Source: Chloroflexota bacterium (lineage in GTDB: Bacteria > Chloroflexota > UBA11872 > VXNJ01). From it: 64,000 nucleotides of DNA. A program made the translations under genes and the position numbers. Below are positions 1 through 8,801 of this stretch, piece after piece (the first letter of the stretch is position 1; every line of letters begins with the position of its first letter). Below the pieces are notes generated by a model that searched no databases, had not been told where the DNA came from, and saw nothing but the letters and a program-made list of their open reading frames with translations. The stretch covers positions 339,181-403,180 of the forward strand of contig JAPOWW010000004.1 in the NCBI GenBank assembly GCA_026707405.1. The letters run 5' to 3'.

Positions 1-1
1 T

Positions 2-175
2 GACAAGAGCTATTTCACGATCTTGCCGGTATGGGTGCTCAGCCATCGCAACCGCGGAGGCGATATCTCCGATAGCCCAGTGGACTTGTCGGGCAGCCAG
101 GTCTGGCCGGTTCTCGACACCAAATGGGGCTTCGGCGAGGCATTTGAGCCGGAGTCGCCCGCACCGGGTTCCTAG
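2..175 (+). CDS. C-terminal fragment of an unidentified protein
   Basis: An open frame runs in from the left edge and ends at TAG 173-175, giving the last 57 residues of a protein. The fragment is rich in Gly, Pro, Asp and Trp and ends in a Pro/Glu/Ser tail. No family is recognisable. Its stop overlaps the stop of the convergent gene on the other strand (172-174), so the two genes end tail to tail with no room for a terminator. That it is coding is inferred from the open frame and the tight convergence. Confidence 0.5.
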   Translation, partial: DKSYFTILPVWVLSHRNRGGDISDSPVDLSGSQVWPVLDTKWGFGEAFEPESPAPGS

Positions 176-1953
176 ACCGGGAGCTGCCAGGCCAGAACGT
201 TGCGCTCGGCGCTGGCGATTGCCAGTATGTCCGTTTCCGGCGCCAAGGCGACGGCCCGTATCGAGGTGAGCGTGGTCGCTTCGCCCACGTACTCTCCGTT
301 GGTCCTGAGTACGCTAACCGAGGTGTCCGATGAGAGTCCGCACACGAAGTTGTCCGAAGCCGTCAAGGATCGGGGAGCTACTTCATCGTTGAACCAGAGC
401 CGGGAACCGGCGATTGAATATGCGGCGACGCCGCGAGGACTGGCCGAGAATACGGTATCGTCCCGCGAACCGATAGTCGCAAAATCTGCCGAAAACGGGA
501 TGTCCGCGAAGAAATCACCGCGCTCGTTGTCGTAGACGACTAGACCGTTGGCGCTGTGGACCACGGTATGGCGGGCGTCATGCGTGAGCATTGTCCGCCG
601 AATCTCGCCATCGACGCCGAAACGCTGCGCGAGATTGCCGTCGCGCTGAATTAGGATTACCTGACTGACGCCGTCTTTGGTAGACCCAACCGCGATGATC
701 CCTGCGTCGGATGAAACGTCGACGGACGCGGCGCCGATGTAGTCCTGCGTAGGCCCCCAAAACGGACCATTTGGCGTGTAGGCGAAGACACGACCGGTCC
801 CGCTGGCGTTTGTGGTGCGCACGATGACGAATCCGTTGCTCGTGAGTATGGCCTCCTCGATGAGTTGGTTGTCGGGCCGGAAAGGCCGCTGCCATACGGG
901 TCTGCCCTCGTCGTCGAGCAGGACTATGTCAAAACCGAAGACGGCCACGCCGGCGCCGCCGGGAGCGATGGCTGCGGACGAAGTGGGGATGCCAGCGTTG
1001 GCGGACCAGACGTGGTCGCCCTGCCCGGACACTATGCGTACCCGGCCGTGGCGGTCGGCGGCCGCGAACAGACTGCCGTCCTTCGCGGCCGCTAGCGCTG
1101 AGGGATCGAAATCGAGCTGTTGCAGCCAAATCAGCTCTTTCCAGGATGCCGAAGTTGAGGGACGGTGGACCTGAAGCCGGAAAGATACGTCCGCCACCTG
1201 CTCGATTCTGGTCTCGAATTTACGTTCAATCCAGATGACCTCTTCGGTCAGCGCGTTCTCCAAATGGTCCACACGCGCCACTTCGACCCAGTGCGGAAAC
1301 TCTATCGACGGCTCCGCGTCATCCTTGAATCCGCGGAGCTTCGCGCGGACCTCGGCCCGCGAGTCGAACGTGCCTACGAGAACGGCGTGCCGGTTTAGCG
1401 CGGTCGGGATGATCTCAAAATCACCGAGATCGTAAAGCAGCGCATTGAGTCCTTCGGCAGCCTTGCCGCCGCCTACAGCGTCCGTGAACCTCGTAATGTT
1501 GATTCGCGCCGCGCGGATCGCCGCGATCGCTTCCACGAGATGCTCGCGCCGCGCATCCCGGTCGAAACCGTCCACGGCGTGAACCGCGTCAACAAGGCTG
1601 TCGGCCGCGCCGACTAGATACGGATGAATCTCGACAGCGTCCCGGGGCGGCGTCAGCGAGATCACTCTTTCAGTGAGATCGACCACCTGGTCGGATAGCG
1701 ACTCGATTGCGAAGGCATATCTCTCCGGCGTCAACGACTGCTCGGCAAGCGCGCGGCTGTTGACCTCGAAGAGACGAAGGAGTTCGATGGTCCGGGCGGC
1801 CGTCTGAATTGCCGGTTCCCAATACGGCTTGAGTGTCGGTTGAGCTTCGGGTTTCGGCTCGGCGCAGGCCCCCAGCAAACCCGATCCGGCGGCTAAACCG
1901 ATTGCGAGCGCCTGCCTCCTACCAATTCGCCGCTTGACGCCGTCCGATCTCAC
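172..1953 (-). CDS. Tat/lipobox-signal beta-propeller protein
   Basis: A 593-residue exported protein of unknown function. The N-terminus has a basic stretch with twin arginines (RRQALAIG, about residues 12-19), a hydrophobic core and a lipobox-like LLGAC, so it is probably a Tat-exported lipoprotein cleaved before Cys30. Residues about 45-240 look largely helical. Residues about 270-593 form repeated short beta blades of the WD40/PQQ-like propeller kind, with recurrent 'DG..FAAAD..GRVRIVS'-style units. The start is GTG at 1953. It ends against the stop of the plus-strand fragment. Propellers of this kind usually bind proteins or ligands; no catalytic motif is seen. It is separated from miaB by 65 bp. 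Confidence 0.72.
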   Translation of the reverse strand: MRSDGVKRRIGRRQALAIGLAAGSGLLGACAEPKPEAQPTLKPYWEPAIQTAARTIELLRLFEVNSRALAEQSLTPERYAFAIESLSDQVVDLTERVISLTPPRDAVEIHPYLVGAADSLVDAVHAVDGFDRDARREHLVEAIAAIRAARINITRFTDAVGGGKAAEGLNALLYDLGDFEIIPTALNRHAVLVGTFDSRAEVRAKLRGFKDDAEPSIEFPHWVEVARVDHLENALTEEVIWIERKFETRIEQVADVSFRLQVHRPSTSASWKELIWLQQLDFDPSALAAAKDGSLFAAADRHGRVRIVSGQGDHVWSANAGIPTSSAAIAPGGAGVAVFGFDIVLLDDEGRPVWQRPFRPDNQLIEEAILTSNGFVIVRTTNASGTGRVFAYTPNGPFWGPTQDYIGAASVDVSSDAGIIAVGSTKDGVSQVILIQRDGNLAQRFGVDGEIRRTMLTHDARHTVVHSANGLVVYDNERGDFFADIPFSADFATIGSRDDTVFSASPRGVAAYSIAGSRLWFNDEVAPRSLTASDNFVCGLSSDTSVSVLRTNGEYVGEATTLTSIRAVALAPETDILAIASAERNVLAWQLPV

Positions 1954-2018
1954 CTAATCAGCATTCGAGGATTTGAAGGCACTCAATCCGGCCGCGCGGC
2001 ATGGCCGAAGCTTGGATT

Positions 2019-3374
2019 TCACGCGGCGTAGATCGGCGCCGCGACTCTACCTCGGAGCGACCAAGCCGTGGCGTCCGTTATTTCCACATCACAGATATCG
2101 CCGGCTTCAACGTCGGTCGCGGCTTCGCAAAAGACCAGCTTGTTGGTCCTGGTGCGTCCGGTCCATCGCGGCCTGCCGCCGGGGACGGGACTGGGACGGA
2201 GTTCTTCGAACAACACCTCTTGCCTCGAACCGACGAGACGCGAATTGATGCTGCGCGCGACTTCCTCCTGAACCGCTTCCACTTCGTGGAGACGGTCCAG
2301 CTTCTCCTTGGGCGACACGTCGTCGGGCCACTTCGCGGCCACGGTGCCGACCCTCGCCGAAAACGCCGCGACGTGCACGACGTCGAACCGTATCTCCCTG
2401 AGAACTTCGAGCGTCCTTTCGAACTGCTCACGGGTCTCGCCGGGGAATCCGACGATGATGTCCGTTGAGACGGCCACGTTTGGAACGTTCGCTCGCAGCA
2501 TGTTTATGCGAGACCTGAAGAAGTCGACGTTGTAGCCGCGCCCCATGCGCTTGAGCACGAGATCGTCGCCGGCCTGGATCGGTAGGTTTATCTCTTCGCA
2601 AACGCTCGGGAGCTCGCCCATCGCCACCGCCAGGTCTTCGTCGAAGTAACGGGGGTGGGCTGTCAGAAATCGCAACCGCGGAGCCACGCGCTTGCCGTCC
2701 AGGAACCTGAGCAGGGAGGCGAGGCTTGCTTCCCCTTCCAGGTCATTCCCGTACTTGTTGATGATCTGCCCAAGGAGGGTGATCTCCCGCGCTCCCTCCC
2801 CCACCTTGCGCTCTACCTCGCGCAGGATGTCGTCCGGACTGCGGCTCTCTTCGGGGCCCCTGCGGAACGGCACAATGCAAAAGGTGCAGCGCCGGTTGCA
2901 TCCGAATATCACCGTCACGTAACGGGTAACGTCTCCGGAGCCTGGCAGAGCGTCGAGATTGACGGCTTCCCAATCGTCCGTCACGGGGCCGGGCCTTTGA
3001 TCGAGAAGTTCGATCAAAGGTGAGCTGTTGCGGGAATTGAACACCACGTCGAGAGTCTTGCGAAAAGGGGCTTTCTCCGCGTCCGGGGCGTTGGCGGTGC
3101 AACCGGTGAGCGCGACGAGAAGGTCGGGCCGCTTGCGCTTTTCGGCTTTGAGCGCGCCTACTCGTCCCCAGACCTTGCGGTCGGAGTTGTCTCGGACGGC
3201 GCAGCCGTTCAGGACTATTACCGAGGCGCGGTCGGGGTGGCTGACCGGCGCGTGACCCTCGGATATCAGGTCGCGCGCCAGACGCTCCGAATCGTCCTTG
3301 TTCATTTGGCATCCGGATGTCCAGATATAGAACCTGTGGCGGCCGGAGCTTGAAGGGGTTTCCGAGTATTGCAC
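2019..3374 (-). CDS. miaB: MiaB, tRNA-2-methylthio-N6-isopentenyladenosine-37 synthase
   Basis: A 451-residue radical-SAM methylthiotransferase that adds the 2-methylthio group to i6A37 of tRNAs reading UNN codons. The N-terminal UPF0004 domain carries the three auxiliary-cluster cysteines: Cys22 (SGCQMN), Cys58 (NGCAVR) and Cys92 (LTGC). The radical-SAM CxxxCxxC is Cys159/163/166 (CNRRCTFC). A C-terminal TRAM-like RNA-binding domain follows. Length matches the family. The motif usually reading GQNVNSYG is GQIINKYG here, a mild deviation. MiaB is preferred over RimO or MtaB because of SGCQMN and the FCIVPF(R)RG motif; the paralogue at 17527 is MtaB-like. Start GTG at 3374. Confidence 0.93.
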   Translation of the reverse strand: MQYSETPSSSGRHRFYIWTSGCQMNKDDSERLARDLISEGHAPVSHPDRASVIVLNGCAVRDNSDRKVWGRVGALKAEKRKRPDLLVALTGCTANAPDAEKAPFRKTLDVVFNSRNSSPLIELLDQRPGPVTDDWEAVNLDALPGSGDVTRYVTVIFGCNRRCTFCIVPFRRGPEESRSPDDILREVERKVGEGAREITLLGQIINKYGNDLEGEASLASLLRFLDGKRVAPRLRFLTAHPRYFDEDLAVAMGELPSVCEEINLPIQAGDDLVLKRMGRGYNVDFFRSRINMLRANVPNVAVSTDIIVGFPGETREQFERTLEVLREIRFDVVHVAAFSARVGTVAAKWPDDVSPKEKLDRLHEVEAVQEEVARSINSRLVGSRQEVLFEELRPSPVPGGRPRWTGRTRTNKLVFCEAATDVEAGDICDVEITDATAWSLRGRVAAPIYAA

Positions 3375-3403
3375 TTTACATAAGGAAATCGACTATTCGT
3401 GGC

Positions 3404-3409
3404 TATAAT
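3404..3409 (+). promoter_or_regulatory. Possible -10 hexamer TATAAT
   Basis: A perfect TATAAT lies in the 95-bp AT-rich gap between divergent miaB and the small membrane protein gene. No good -35 sits at the right spacing (TTTACA at 3375-3380 is 23 bp away), so this is a weak call. It could serve the genes starting at 3470 and 3784. Confidence 0.3.
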
Positions 3410-3469
3410 ATCGCGATTTTCGTACCGGATAGTCGTTGCAATCTCTACGGATCGGTTCTGCTTATTCCC

Positions 3470-3718
3470 TTGGCTTGGCGCAACGCACTGGGACGTCATC
3501 CCAAGCTCTACGCGTGGATCGGTCTTTGCGTCGCGATGGTGCTGGTCATCCTCATAACCAGCTTAGGCGCGCGGCCGGGACCGTTACAGATGTTCTTTCT
3601 GGCTCTCGTTGGAGTGCTTCTCGCGAGCATAACCATCACGTTGATCGACTGGGATGACCGCGACGGCTCCGCTCACGAGGATGGTGTCGGTGACGTTGAT
3701 GAACGGGAATCCGGTTAA
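3470..3718 (+). CDS. Small two-helix membrane protein
   Basis: An open frame encoding about 82 residues if started at TTG 3470. It contains two hydrophobic segments (around WIGLCVAMVLVILITSL and MFFLALVGVLLASITITLI) separated by a short Gly/Pro loop, and an acidic C-terminal tail. A longer reading from 3317 would run through the promoter region and into miaB, so it is unlikely. The start is uncertain: TTG 3470 or ATG 3536. No family recognised. It lies 65 bp upstream of the small soluble protein at 3784. Confidence 0.5.
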   Translation: MAWRNALGRHPKLYAWIGLCVAMVLVILITSLGARPGPLQMFFLALVGVLLASITITLIDWDDRDGSAHEDGVGDVDERESG

Positions 3719-3783
3719 CTGGCGGTCAACGGTTACGGGAACGGTGCGTTTCCGGTCGTCACAAAACTCAAAGGAATGACATT

Positions 3784-4116
3784 ATGGGGTTTTTAGGAGG
3801 GGGGCCCGGTGGCGGTGGCGACGATGGCCTCTATCTGTACGTCCAATCGAACAAGACAGGCGAGAAAATCAGGGTCAGAATCAACCTGGGAAACGACTTG
3901 ACCGAGCAGTTCGAGGATGTTGGCGACAACGTGAGCCATTACATTTGCCACAAGGACGTAATGGGCAATGAGTCGTTCGAGATCATCAGGCTTGAAGTCG
4001 AGTTCGACCGGAACCGAAACATGGTTGGGCACACGATCAGTGGCGGGCGGCTTATCAGCGAGGAAGAGTATCTGGCCGACGCAGGGAGCGAGTCGGCGGA
4101 CGATCCGTCCGACTAG
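3784..4116 (+). CDS. Small Gly-rich-start conserved-type hypothetical protein
   Basis: A 110-residue protein that starts with a glycine-rich segment (MGFLGGGPGGGG). A compact domain follows, beginning LYLYVQSNKTGEKIRV, and the C-terminus is acidic. The start ATG has a good AAGGA Shine-Dalgarno 9 bp upstream. From memory, short proteins of this layout occur in Chloroflexota, often with a Cys-x-x-Cys where this one has SNKTG; that family link is inference. The role is unknown. The gene sits 27 bp before the polysaccharide operon and may be its first gene or an unrelated neighbour. Confidence 0.7.
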   Translation: MGFLGGGPGGGGDDGLYLYVQSNKTGEKIRVRINLGNDLTEQFEDVGDNVSHYICHKDVMGNESFEIIRLEVEFDRNRNMVGHTISGGRLISEEEYLADAGSESADDPSD

Positions 4117-4143
4117 CCAAATTCGGCTCGGCGGCCAAACGTC

Positions 4144-5553
4144 ATGATCTTGACGGAGGTTGTCAGACTTACCCGCCCTGCTATCGGGCGGCGGACGCTG
4201 TCAATTGGTCTTGCGCTCCTGGCAGGCGTTGCTTCGGGACTGGCCGCGAGCGCTTCGGCCTCGCTGATTCCGATATCCGTAACTTGGTTGATCGTGCTGG
4301 CCGTAATCGGGGCGGCGGCGATTCGCCCCGACATCGCCTTCCTCAAACTGATAGCGGTGGCGTTTCTGCTTCCGTTCGCGGTCGTTCCCATACGTCTTGG
4401 CGTCCAACCGCCAATCTTCGAGCTGGGCTTGGCGATTGTCCTCGCTTCGGTTCTGGCGCGGAACCGGCTGCGTCCGCTGAGTTTGCCGAAACTTTCCCCC
4501 GCGGACCCGCGTTTGTGGGTTGGCGGACTGCTCGTGGCGGGTCTCGTGGCGACGACCGTTTCGTTGGCGCGATCCTGGGATGTTGAGCAGCTCCAGTACG
4601 CTGCCAAGCTCAGCCTCGGAGTCGGCGCTTTCTATCTTGCCGCGAGATGCTCGCGTCGGCGTGGGTTTGCCCGGAAGCTGATGCTCGCGATGGCCATTGC
4701 GGGGGCCATCCAGGCCCTGCTTGCGACCGCCATCTATCTGAAGCCCGAATGGTCTCAAGCGGTGTTCTCTTGGCTTGAATCGATAGGGTATCCGCCGGCG
4801 GAGTCCGCGACGCGATACTTGCCGGACAGGGAAACAGTTCGGGCGGTCGGAACGGCCGTCGATCCGAACGTGCTGGGCGTAACGCTGGCGGTGGCCCTGG
4901 TTGCGGCCGCCTCTCTTGCGTTGACATCAGCGGGAAGCCGCGCGGTCTTTTTGTGGTTAATCGTTCTGGCTATCGTCCCGGGACTGGTTTTTTGCGTGTC
5001 ACGCGGCGCGTGGCTCGCCGCCGGTGCGGGAGCGTTCGTATTGATCTGGCATCGGCGTCCGGCAGTCGCCTGGCTACTGCTGGCCGGATCCGCGGCCGTG
5101 CTTGTGTCCCCGCTGCGGATCGGGGGACTAGAACATCTGCGATCCGGGTTCCTGGCTAGGGATGCGGCGGCCGCGCTCCGTCTCGAGGAGCTGCGACACC
5201 TTCCCCAGGTATTGGGTTCATCACCGATGTTTGGCGTTGGTTTTCTCACCGAGCCGGTCGCTCGGTTTTCGCTGGATATCTCCAATGCGGTGCTGTGGAT
5301 CGCGGAACGTACCGGGATTCTGGGATCTACGTTCTATCTCGCGGGCGTGGTCAGCATTCTCGCCGCTTCGCTGCGGCGGATTCGGGCGCGTCCGGAGGCA
5401 GTCGGAGTCCTTGCGGCCTTCACTGCCGCCACCGTTGCCGGACTGGTCGATCATCACATAGTCAGCATGCCCCATCTGGTCGCGGTCTACTGGCTTTTGG
5501 GCGGAACTTTGGCTGGAATCTGTGCGTCGGAACCGTTACCGAGTCGGGCTTGA
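4144..5553 (+). CDS. O-antigen ligase/polymerase-like membrane protein
   Basis: A 469-residue polytopic protein with roughly ten to twelve hydrophobic segments. It resembles the Wzy/WaaL (O-antigen ligase, PF04932-type) family: many N-terminal helices, then a large outer loop (about 200-245), a conserved VDPNVLGV-like segment that usually marks this family, then more helices with a late VGFLTEPV / long-loop region and a His-His near the C-terminus (VDHHIVSMPH). Such proteins polymerise or transfer lipid-linked glycans at the outer membrane-facing side. It heads a run of five glycosyltransferase genes and overlaps the next gene by 32 bp, so translation is probably coupled. Confidence 0.75.
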   Translation: MILTEVVRLTRPAIGRRTLSIGLALLAGVASGLAASASASLIPISVTWLIVLAVIGAAAIRPDIAFLKLIAVAFLLPFAVVPIRLGVQPPIFELGLAIVLASVLARNRLRPLSLPKLSPADPRLWVGGLLVAGLVATTVSLARSWDVEQLQYAAKLSLGVGAFYLAARCSRRRGFARKLMLAMAIAGAIQALLATAIYLKPEWSQAVFSWLESIGYPPAESATRYLPDRETVRAVGTAVDPNVLGVTLAVALVAAASLALTSAGSRAVFLWLIVLAIVPGLVFCVSRGAWLAAGAGAFVLIWHRRPAVAWLLLAGSAAVLVSPLRIGGLEHLRSGFLARDAAAALRLEELRHLPQVLGSSPMFGVGFLTEPVARFSLDISNAVLWIAERTGILGSTFYLAGVVSILAASLRRIRARPEAVGVLAAFTAATVAGLVDHHIVSMPHLVAVYWLLGGTLAGICASEPLPSRA

Positions 5554-6619
5554 CAGCCGCCTGACGCTATTCGATTCCGCCGGAATCGGCGGTTACATTC
5601 GCAATCTCGCGGCCGGGATCAAGAGTGTGCGCGGGCACGACGCGGTTGTACCGCTCATCGATTTTCGCGATTCGAGCTGGACGGGATCCGAGATCAGTGT
5701 GGTTGGACCGGCCCACAGCCGGCTGGGCGACGCGCTGTTCGCTATGCAGCTTCCGGCCATCGGTTTGGACTTGCTTCACGCACCAGACCACGTTTTGCCT
5801 CCAAGGCTGCGGACTCCATCAGTCGTCACTATTCACGACCTGTCCTTTTGGGCGATGCCGGAAACGCACTCCCCAGGCAGCCGCCGGTACTATGAACGCT
5901 GTAGGGAGTCAGTACTTAGGGCGAACGCGGTAATCTGTGTTTCGGAATTCACACGGGATGAGCTGTTCCGCTTGTCCGACGTGGACCGTCGGAAGGTTCA
6001 CGTGGCGCCGTCCGGACTTGGGGCGGGATTCTCGGCTGTCGACCCTTTGGCAATCAAACAGCGGCGGAGCAAGTACGGTCTCGACGGTCGTTACGTCATT
6101 TTTGTAGGGACTTTGGGGCGTCGTAAGAACGTCGTGCGCTTGATCGAGGCGTTCTACAAGGCTGCGGCGGACAAGGACGTTACGCTCGTGCTTGCGGGCG
6201 GAGTAGGAAACGCCGGTGAGGATGTCCGCAGAGCTATTGGTAAAACAGGACTCGGACAAAGTGTACGCTCTCTCGGATCACCGCCAGACAGCGATATGGC
6301 GGCGCTCATCGCCGGCGCGGATTTCCTGGCGCTTGTGTCGTTGTACGAAGGATTCGGCCATCCGGTTCTCGAAGCGATGGCCTGTAAAACGCCCTCCCTG
6401 ATATCGAACCGGCGGCCCCTCACCGATCTCGCCGGGCCGGCTGGATTTCCCGTCGATCCGCTCGACGTTGACGATATCGCCGGTGGTATTGACGCCTTGC
6501 TCGAGGACGGAGGGCTTCGCAGCAGGTTGGGGAATGTCGGACCTGAACTCGCCATGCGCTATTCGTGGGAACGGGCCGCGAACAGGACGTACGAGATTTA
6601 CGAGAAAGTGTTGAATTGA
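5522..6619 (+). CDS. GT4-family glycosyltransferase
   Basis: A 365-residue GT-B glycosyltransferase of the GT4 (Glycos_transf_1) type. The N-terminal acceptor domain begins with a Gly-rich loop (SAGIGGYIRNLA). The C-terminal donor domain contains the VGTLGRRKNV segment, and a late EGFGHPVLEAMAC matches the EX7E nucleotide-sugar motif. No signal or membrane segment, so it acts on the cytoplasmic face. Start GTG 5522 lies inside the preceding gene; the protein begins just before the first beta strand, which supports this start. Resembles mannosyl/rhamnosyl transferases; donor unknown. Confidence 0.85.
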   Translation: MRRNRYRVGLDSRLTLFDSAGIGGYIRNLAAGIKSVRGHDAVVPLIDFRDSSWTGSEISVVGPAHSRLGDALFAMQLPAIGLDLLHAPDHVLPPRLRTPSVVTIHDLSFWAMPETHSPGSRRYYERCRESVLRANAVICVSEFTRDELFRLSDVDRRKVHVAPSGLGAGFSAVDPLAIKQRRSKYGLDGRYVIFVGTLGRRKNVVRLIEAFYKAAADKDVTLVLAGGVGNAGEDVRRAIGKTGLGQSVRSLGSPPDSDMAALIAGADFLALVSLYEGFGHPVLEAMACKTPSLISNRRPLTDLAGPAGFPVDPLDVDDIAGGIDALLEDGGLRSRLGNVGPELAMRYSWERAANRTYEIYEKVLN

Positions 6620-7833
6620 AAGTTCTGTTCGTCTCGGCCTCCAATCCTTACGCAGAGACGGCCGGCGCAGACTTGCGGCTGCGCACGTTTCTCGAAGGTG
6701 CGGCCCGCCGGTATGAGGTCGATCTGTTGTGCCTGGCCGAGCGAACTCGAATAGAAAAACCGGGACCAGGCCCGCTGGCAAGGCTCGAAACGAGGAGGTT
6801 TCGCGCAAGCGGCCGTATCAAAAGGCTGCTGCGGTCGCTGACGCTTCGCTTGCCTGATCTCGCGTTGCGATCGTCGTCCCGAGATATGGCGATCGCCTTC
6901 TATCGCCGGTTGCTGCTGGACGACTATTCCGCGGTGCACATAGCCGGCCTGCAAATGGCGTATCTCGTGGACGTGTTCCGGGCCGCGTTCAAGTCGGAGC
7001 CAAAGAAACCGACGTTGATATTTGACGACCTGAACGCCGAATATGTCGTCCATCGACGTATGTCTTCTGTCGAGACTCGCCGGGGGCGGCGGCTCCGGGC
7101 TGCGTATTCAGCCGCGCAAGACCCGCTTCTCCGCGCCTATGAAACGAAAGTAATTCGAAGCGCCGATGTAGTCATCTGTCCCAGCTCCGACGATCGTGAC
7201 TGGTTGCGGGCGCTCGACGCCTCAGCCCGAATCGAAGTCGCGCCCAGCGGATTGAATACCAAGGCTTATGTCGAAGTGCCGCCTCCTGCCGAAACTCCCG
7301 TGGCTGTGTTCGTTGGAGACCAGACCTATCGCCCCAACCGGCAGGCGGCAGACTGGCTCGAGTCGAAGATCGCGCCTGCGGTATGGAGAACGCTGCCCGA
7401 AGCGGAATTTGTGATTGTGGGGAAAGGGTATCGCCCGTCGGCGACGATAAACGGCGCCGGCACGTTCAGATATGCAGGATACGTCAGCGATATAACTTCG
7501 GTGATCGAAGCGTCGAAGGTCGTGCTGGCGCCGTTGCTTGCCGGGGGCGGGATTAAGTTGAAAGTGTTGGAAGGAATGGCGGCGGGCCGTCCCGTGGTCA
7601 CCACCTCGGTCGGCGCCGCCGGGATTGCTGCCAAAGGCGGCCGGGACTTGGTGGTCGCGGACGGCGTGGAAGCTTACGCGCGGGCGCTTGTATCCGTTCT
7701 CTCCGACACTGCCCGCGCCCGCGAATTAGGCAATGCGGCACGGCGTCGCGTCACCGCCTTGTACGATTCCACGGTTGTCGGATCAACTTACGTCGAAGTC
7801 CTCGAGCAAACCATGAGCCCCGCTGACGTTTGA
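6616..7833 (+). CDS. GT4-family glycosyltransferase
   Basis: A GT-B fold glycosyltransferase of about 405 residues. The preferred start is TTG 6616, which overlaps the upstream stop (TTGA) and places LKVLFVSAS, the first beta strand, at the N-terminus; a GTG at 6565 would add 17 residues with no role. Features: AGADLRLRTFL acceptor loop, DDLNAEYVVHRR middle segment, VGDQTYRPN donor-domain start, and APLLAGGGIKLKVLEGMAAGRPVVTT, a typical Gly-rich sugar-nucleotide site. Paralogous to the previous gene only at family level. Sugar donor and acceptor unknown. Confidence 0.82.
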   Translation: MKVLFVSASNPYAETAGADLRLRTFLEGAARRYEVDLLCLAERTRIEKPGPGPLARLETRRFRASGRIKRLLRSLTLRLPDLALRSSSRDMAIAFYRRLLLDDYSAVHIAGLQMAYLVDVFRAAFKSEPKKPTLIFDDLNAEYVVHRRMSSVETRRGRRLRAAYSAAQDPLLRAYETKVIRSADVVICPSSDDRDWLRALDASARIEVAPSGLNTKAYVEVPPPAETPVAVFVGDQTYRPNRQAADWLESKIAPAVWRTLPEAEFVIVGKGYRPSATINGAGTFRYAGYVSDITSVIEASKVVLAPLLAGGGIKLKVLEGMAAGRPVVTTSVGAAGIAAKGGRDLVVADGVEAYARALVSVLSDTARARELGNAARRRVTALYDSTVVGSTYVEVLEQTMSPADV

Positions 7834-8795
7834 TGTCCTCGATTTCGGTGTGCGCCACCGTCAAGAACGAAGCCGACGCCGTCGAGGAGCTGATTTCGGA
7901 TCTCAAGAATCAGACCCGGTTGCCAGACGAGGTCGTCGTCGTGGACGGAGGGTCGACCGACGGCACAGACGTGCGGCTCGCGGCGGGGCTTGAAGGATGG
8001 ACGTCCTTCGAGCTCATCCACTTCCCCGGCTCCAACATCTCCCAGGGCAGGAACCGGGCCGTCGCTGCGTCTTCAGGAGATATGGTCGCGCTGCTCGATG
8101 CGGGACTGCGTCTCAAGCCAGAATGGCTCGAATCGCTTGCCGGGGCTCTGGAATCCGGGGGCTCGGCCGACGTTGTTTTCGGATACGTGCTTTCGCGTCC
8201 AGCCGGCTTTTTCGAGTCGGTGCTGGGGGCCGTAACCATCCGGGACGAGTCGGAAATCGATCCCGACGAATACCAGCCAAGCGCAGGATCGCTGGCCTTC
8301 AGGCGAGAGTTCCTGGAAGAGTGCATTTTCCCGGAATGGCTGGATTTTGGTGAGGACATGTATCTCGACTTGAAGTGGCGCGCTGAGGGACGCCGTCTCG
8401 TCCACGCGTCGGGAGCGGATGTCGGATTCCGTCCTCGCCGCAACTTGCGGGCCTTTTTTCGCCAGTATTTCAACTACGCCAAAGGCGACGGCAGAGCCGG
8501 GATGTGGTGGTCACGGCACTTGATCCGGTACTGCTCGTACGCCATGGGGATCTGGCTTTGCGTTCTCGCTCCGGGCCGCCCCGTTGTCTTGGTGCTGCTG
8601 GCGGTCGGTGGACTGGCCTATTTGCGAGGTCCATACCGCCGTTTGGCCAGATTGATTCCCCGAATGTCGCCGCAAGCGGCGCTGGCCGCTGTGGCGCTGG
8701 TTCCCGCGATTCGAGCGGTGGGAGACGTGGCCAAGATGCTGGGGTTCCTCGTTGGCCTCAACGAGGCGAGGAAGACCGGACGTCCGCAAGGTTAA
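7833..8795 (+). CDS. GT2-family glycosyltransferase with C-terminal membrane segment
   Basis: A 320-residue family 2 glycosyltransferase (GT-A fold). It starts with SVCATVKNEADAVEELI and VVVDGGSTDGT, the nucleotide-binding DxD-type region. The substrate loop ends in FGEDMYLDLKW, equivalent to the catalytic ED motif. Residues about 235-265 are strongly hydrophobic, so the enzyme is probably anchored to the inner membrane. ATG 7833 overlaps the TGA of the upstream gene by one base. Part of the same operon. Confidence 0.85.
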   Translation: MSSISVCATVKNEADAVEELISDLKNQTRLPDEVVVVDGGSTDGTDVRLAAGLEGWTSFELIHFPGSNISQGRNRAVAASSGDMVALLDAGLRLKPEWLESLAGALESGGSADVVFGYVLSRPAGFFESVLGAVTIRDESEIDPDEYQPSAGSLAFRREFLEECIFPEWLDFGEDMYLDLKWRAEGRRLVHASGADVGFRPRRNLRAFFRQYFNYAKGDGRAGMWWSRHLIRYCSYAMGIWLCVLAPGRPVVLVLLAVGGLAYLRGPYRRLARLIPRMSPQAALAAVALVPAIRAVGDVAKMLGFLVGLNEARKTGRPQG

Positions 8796-8801
8796 ACAGG
8801 T

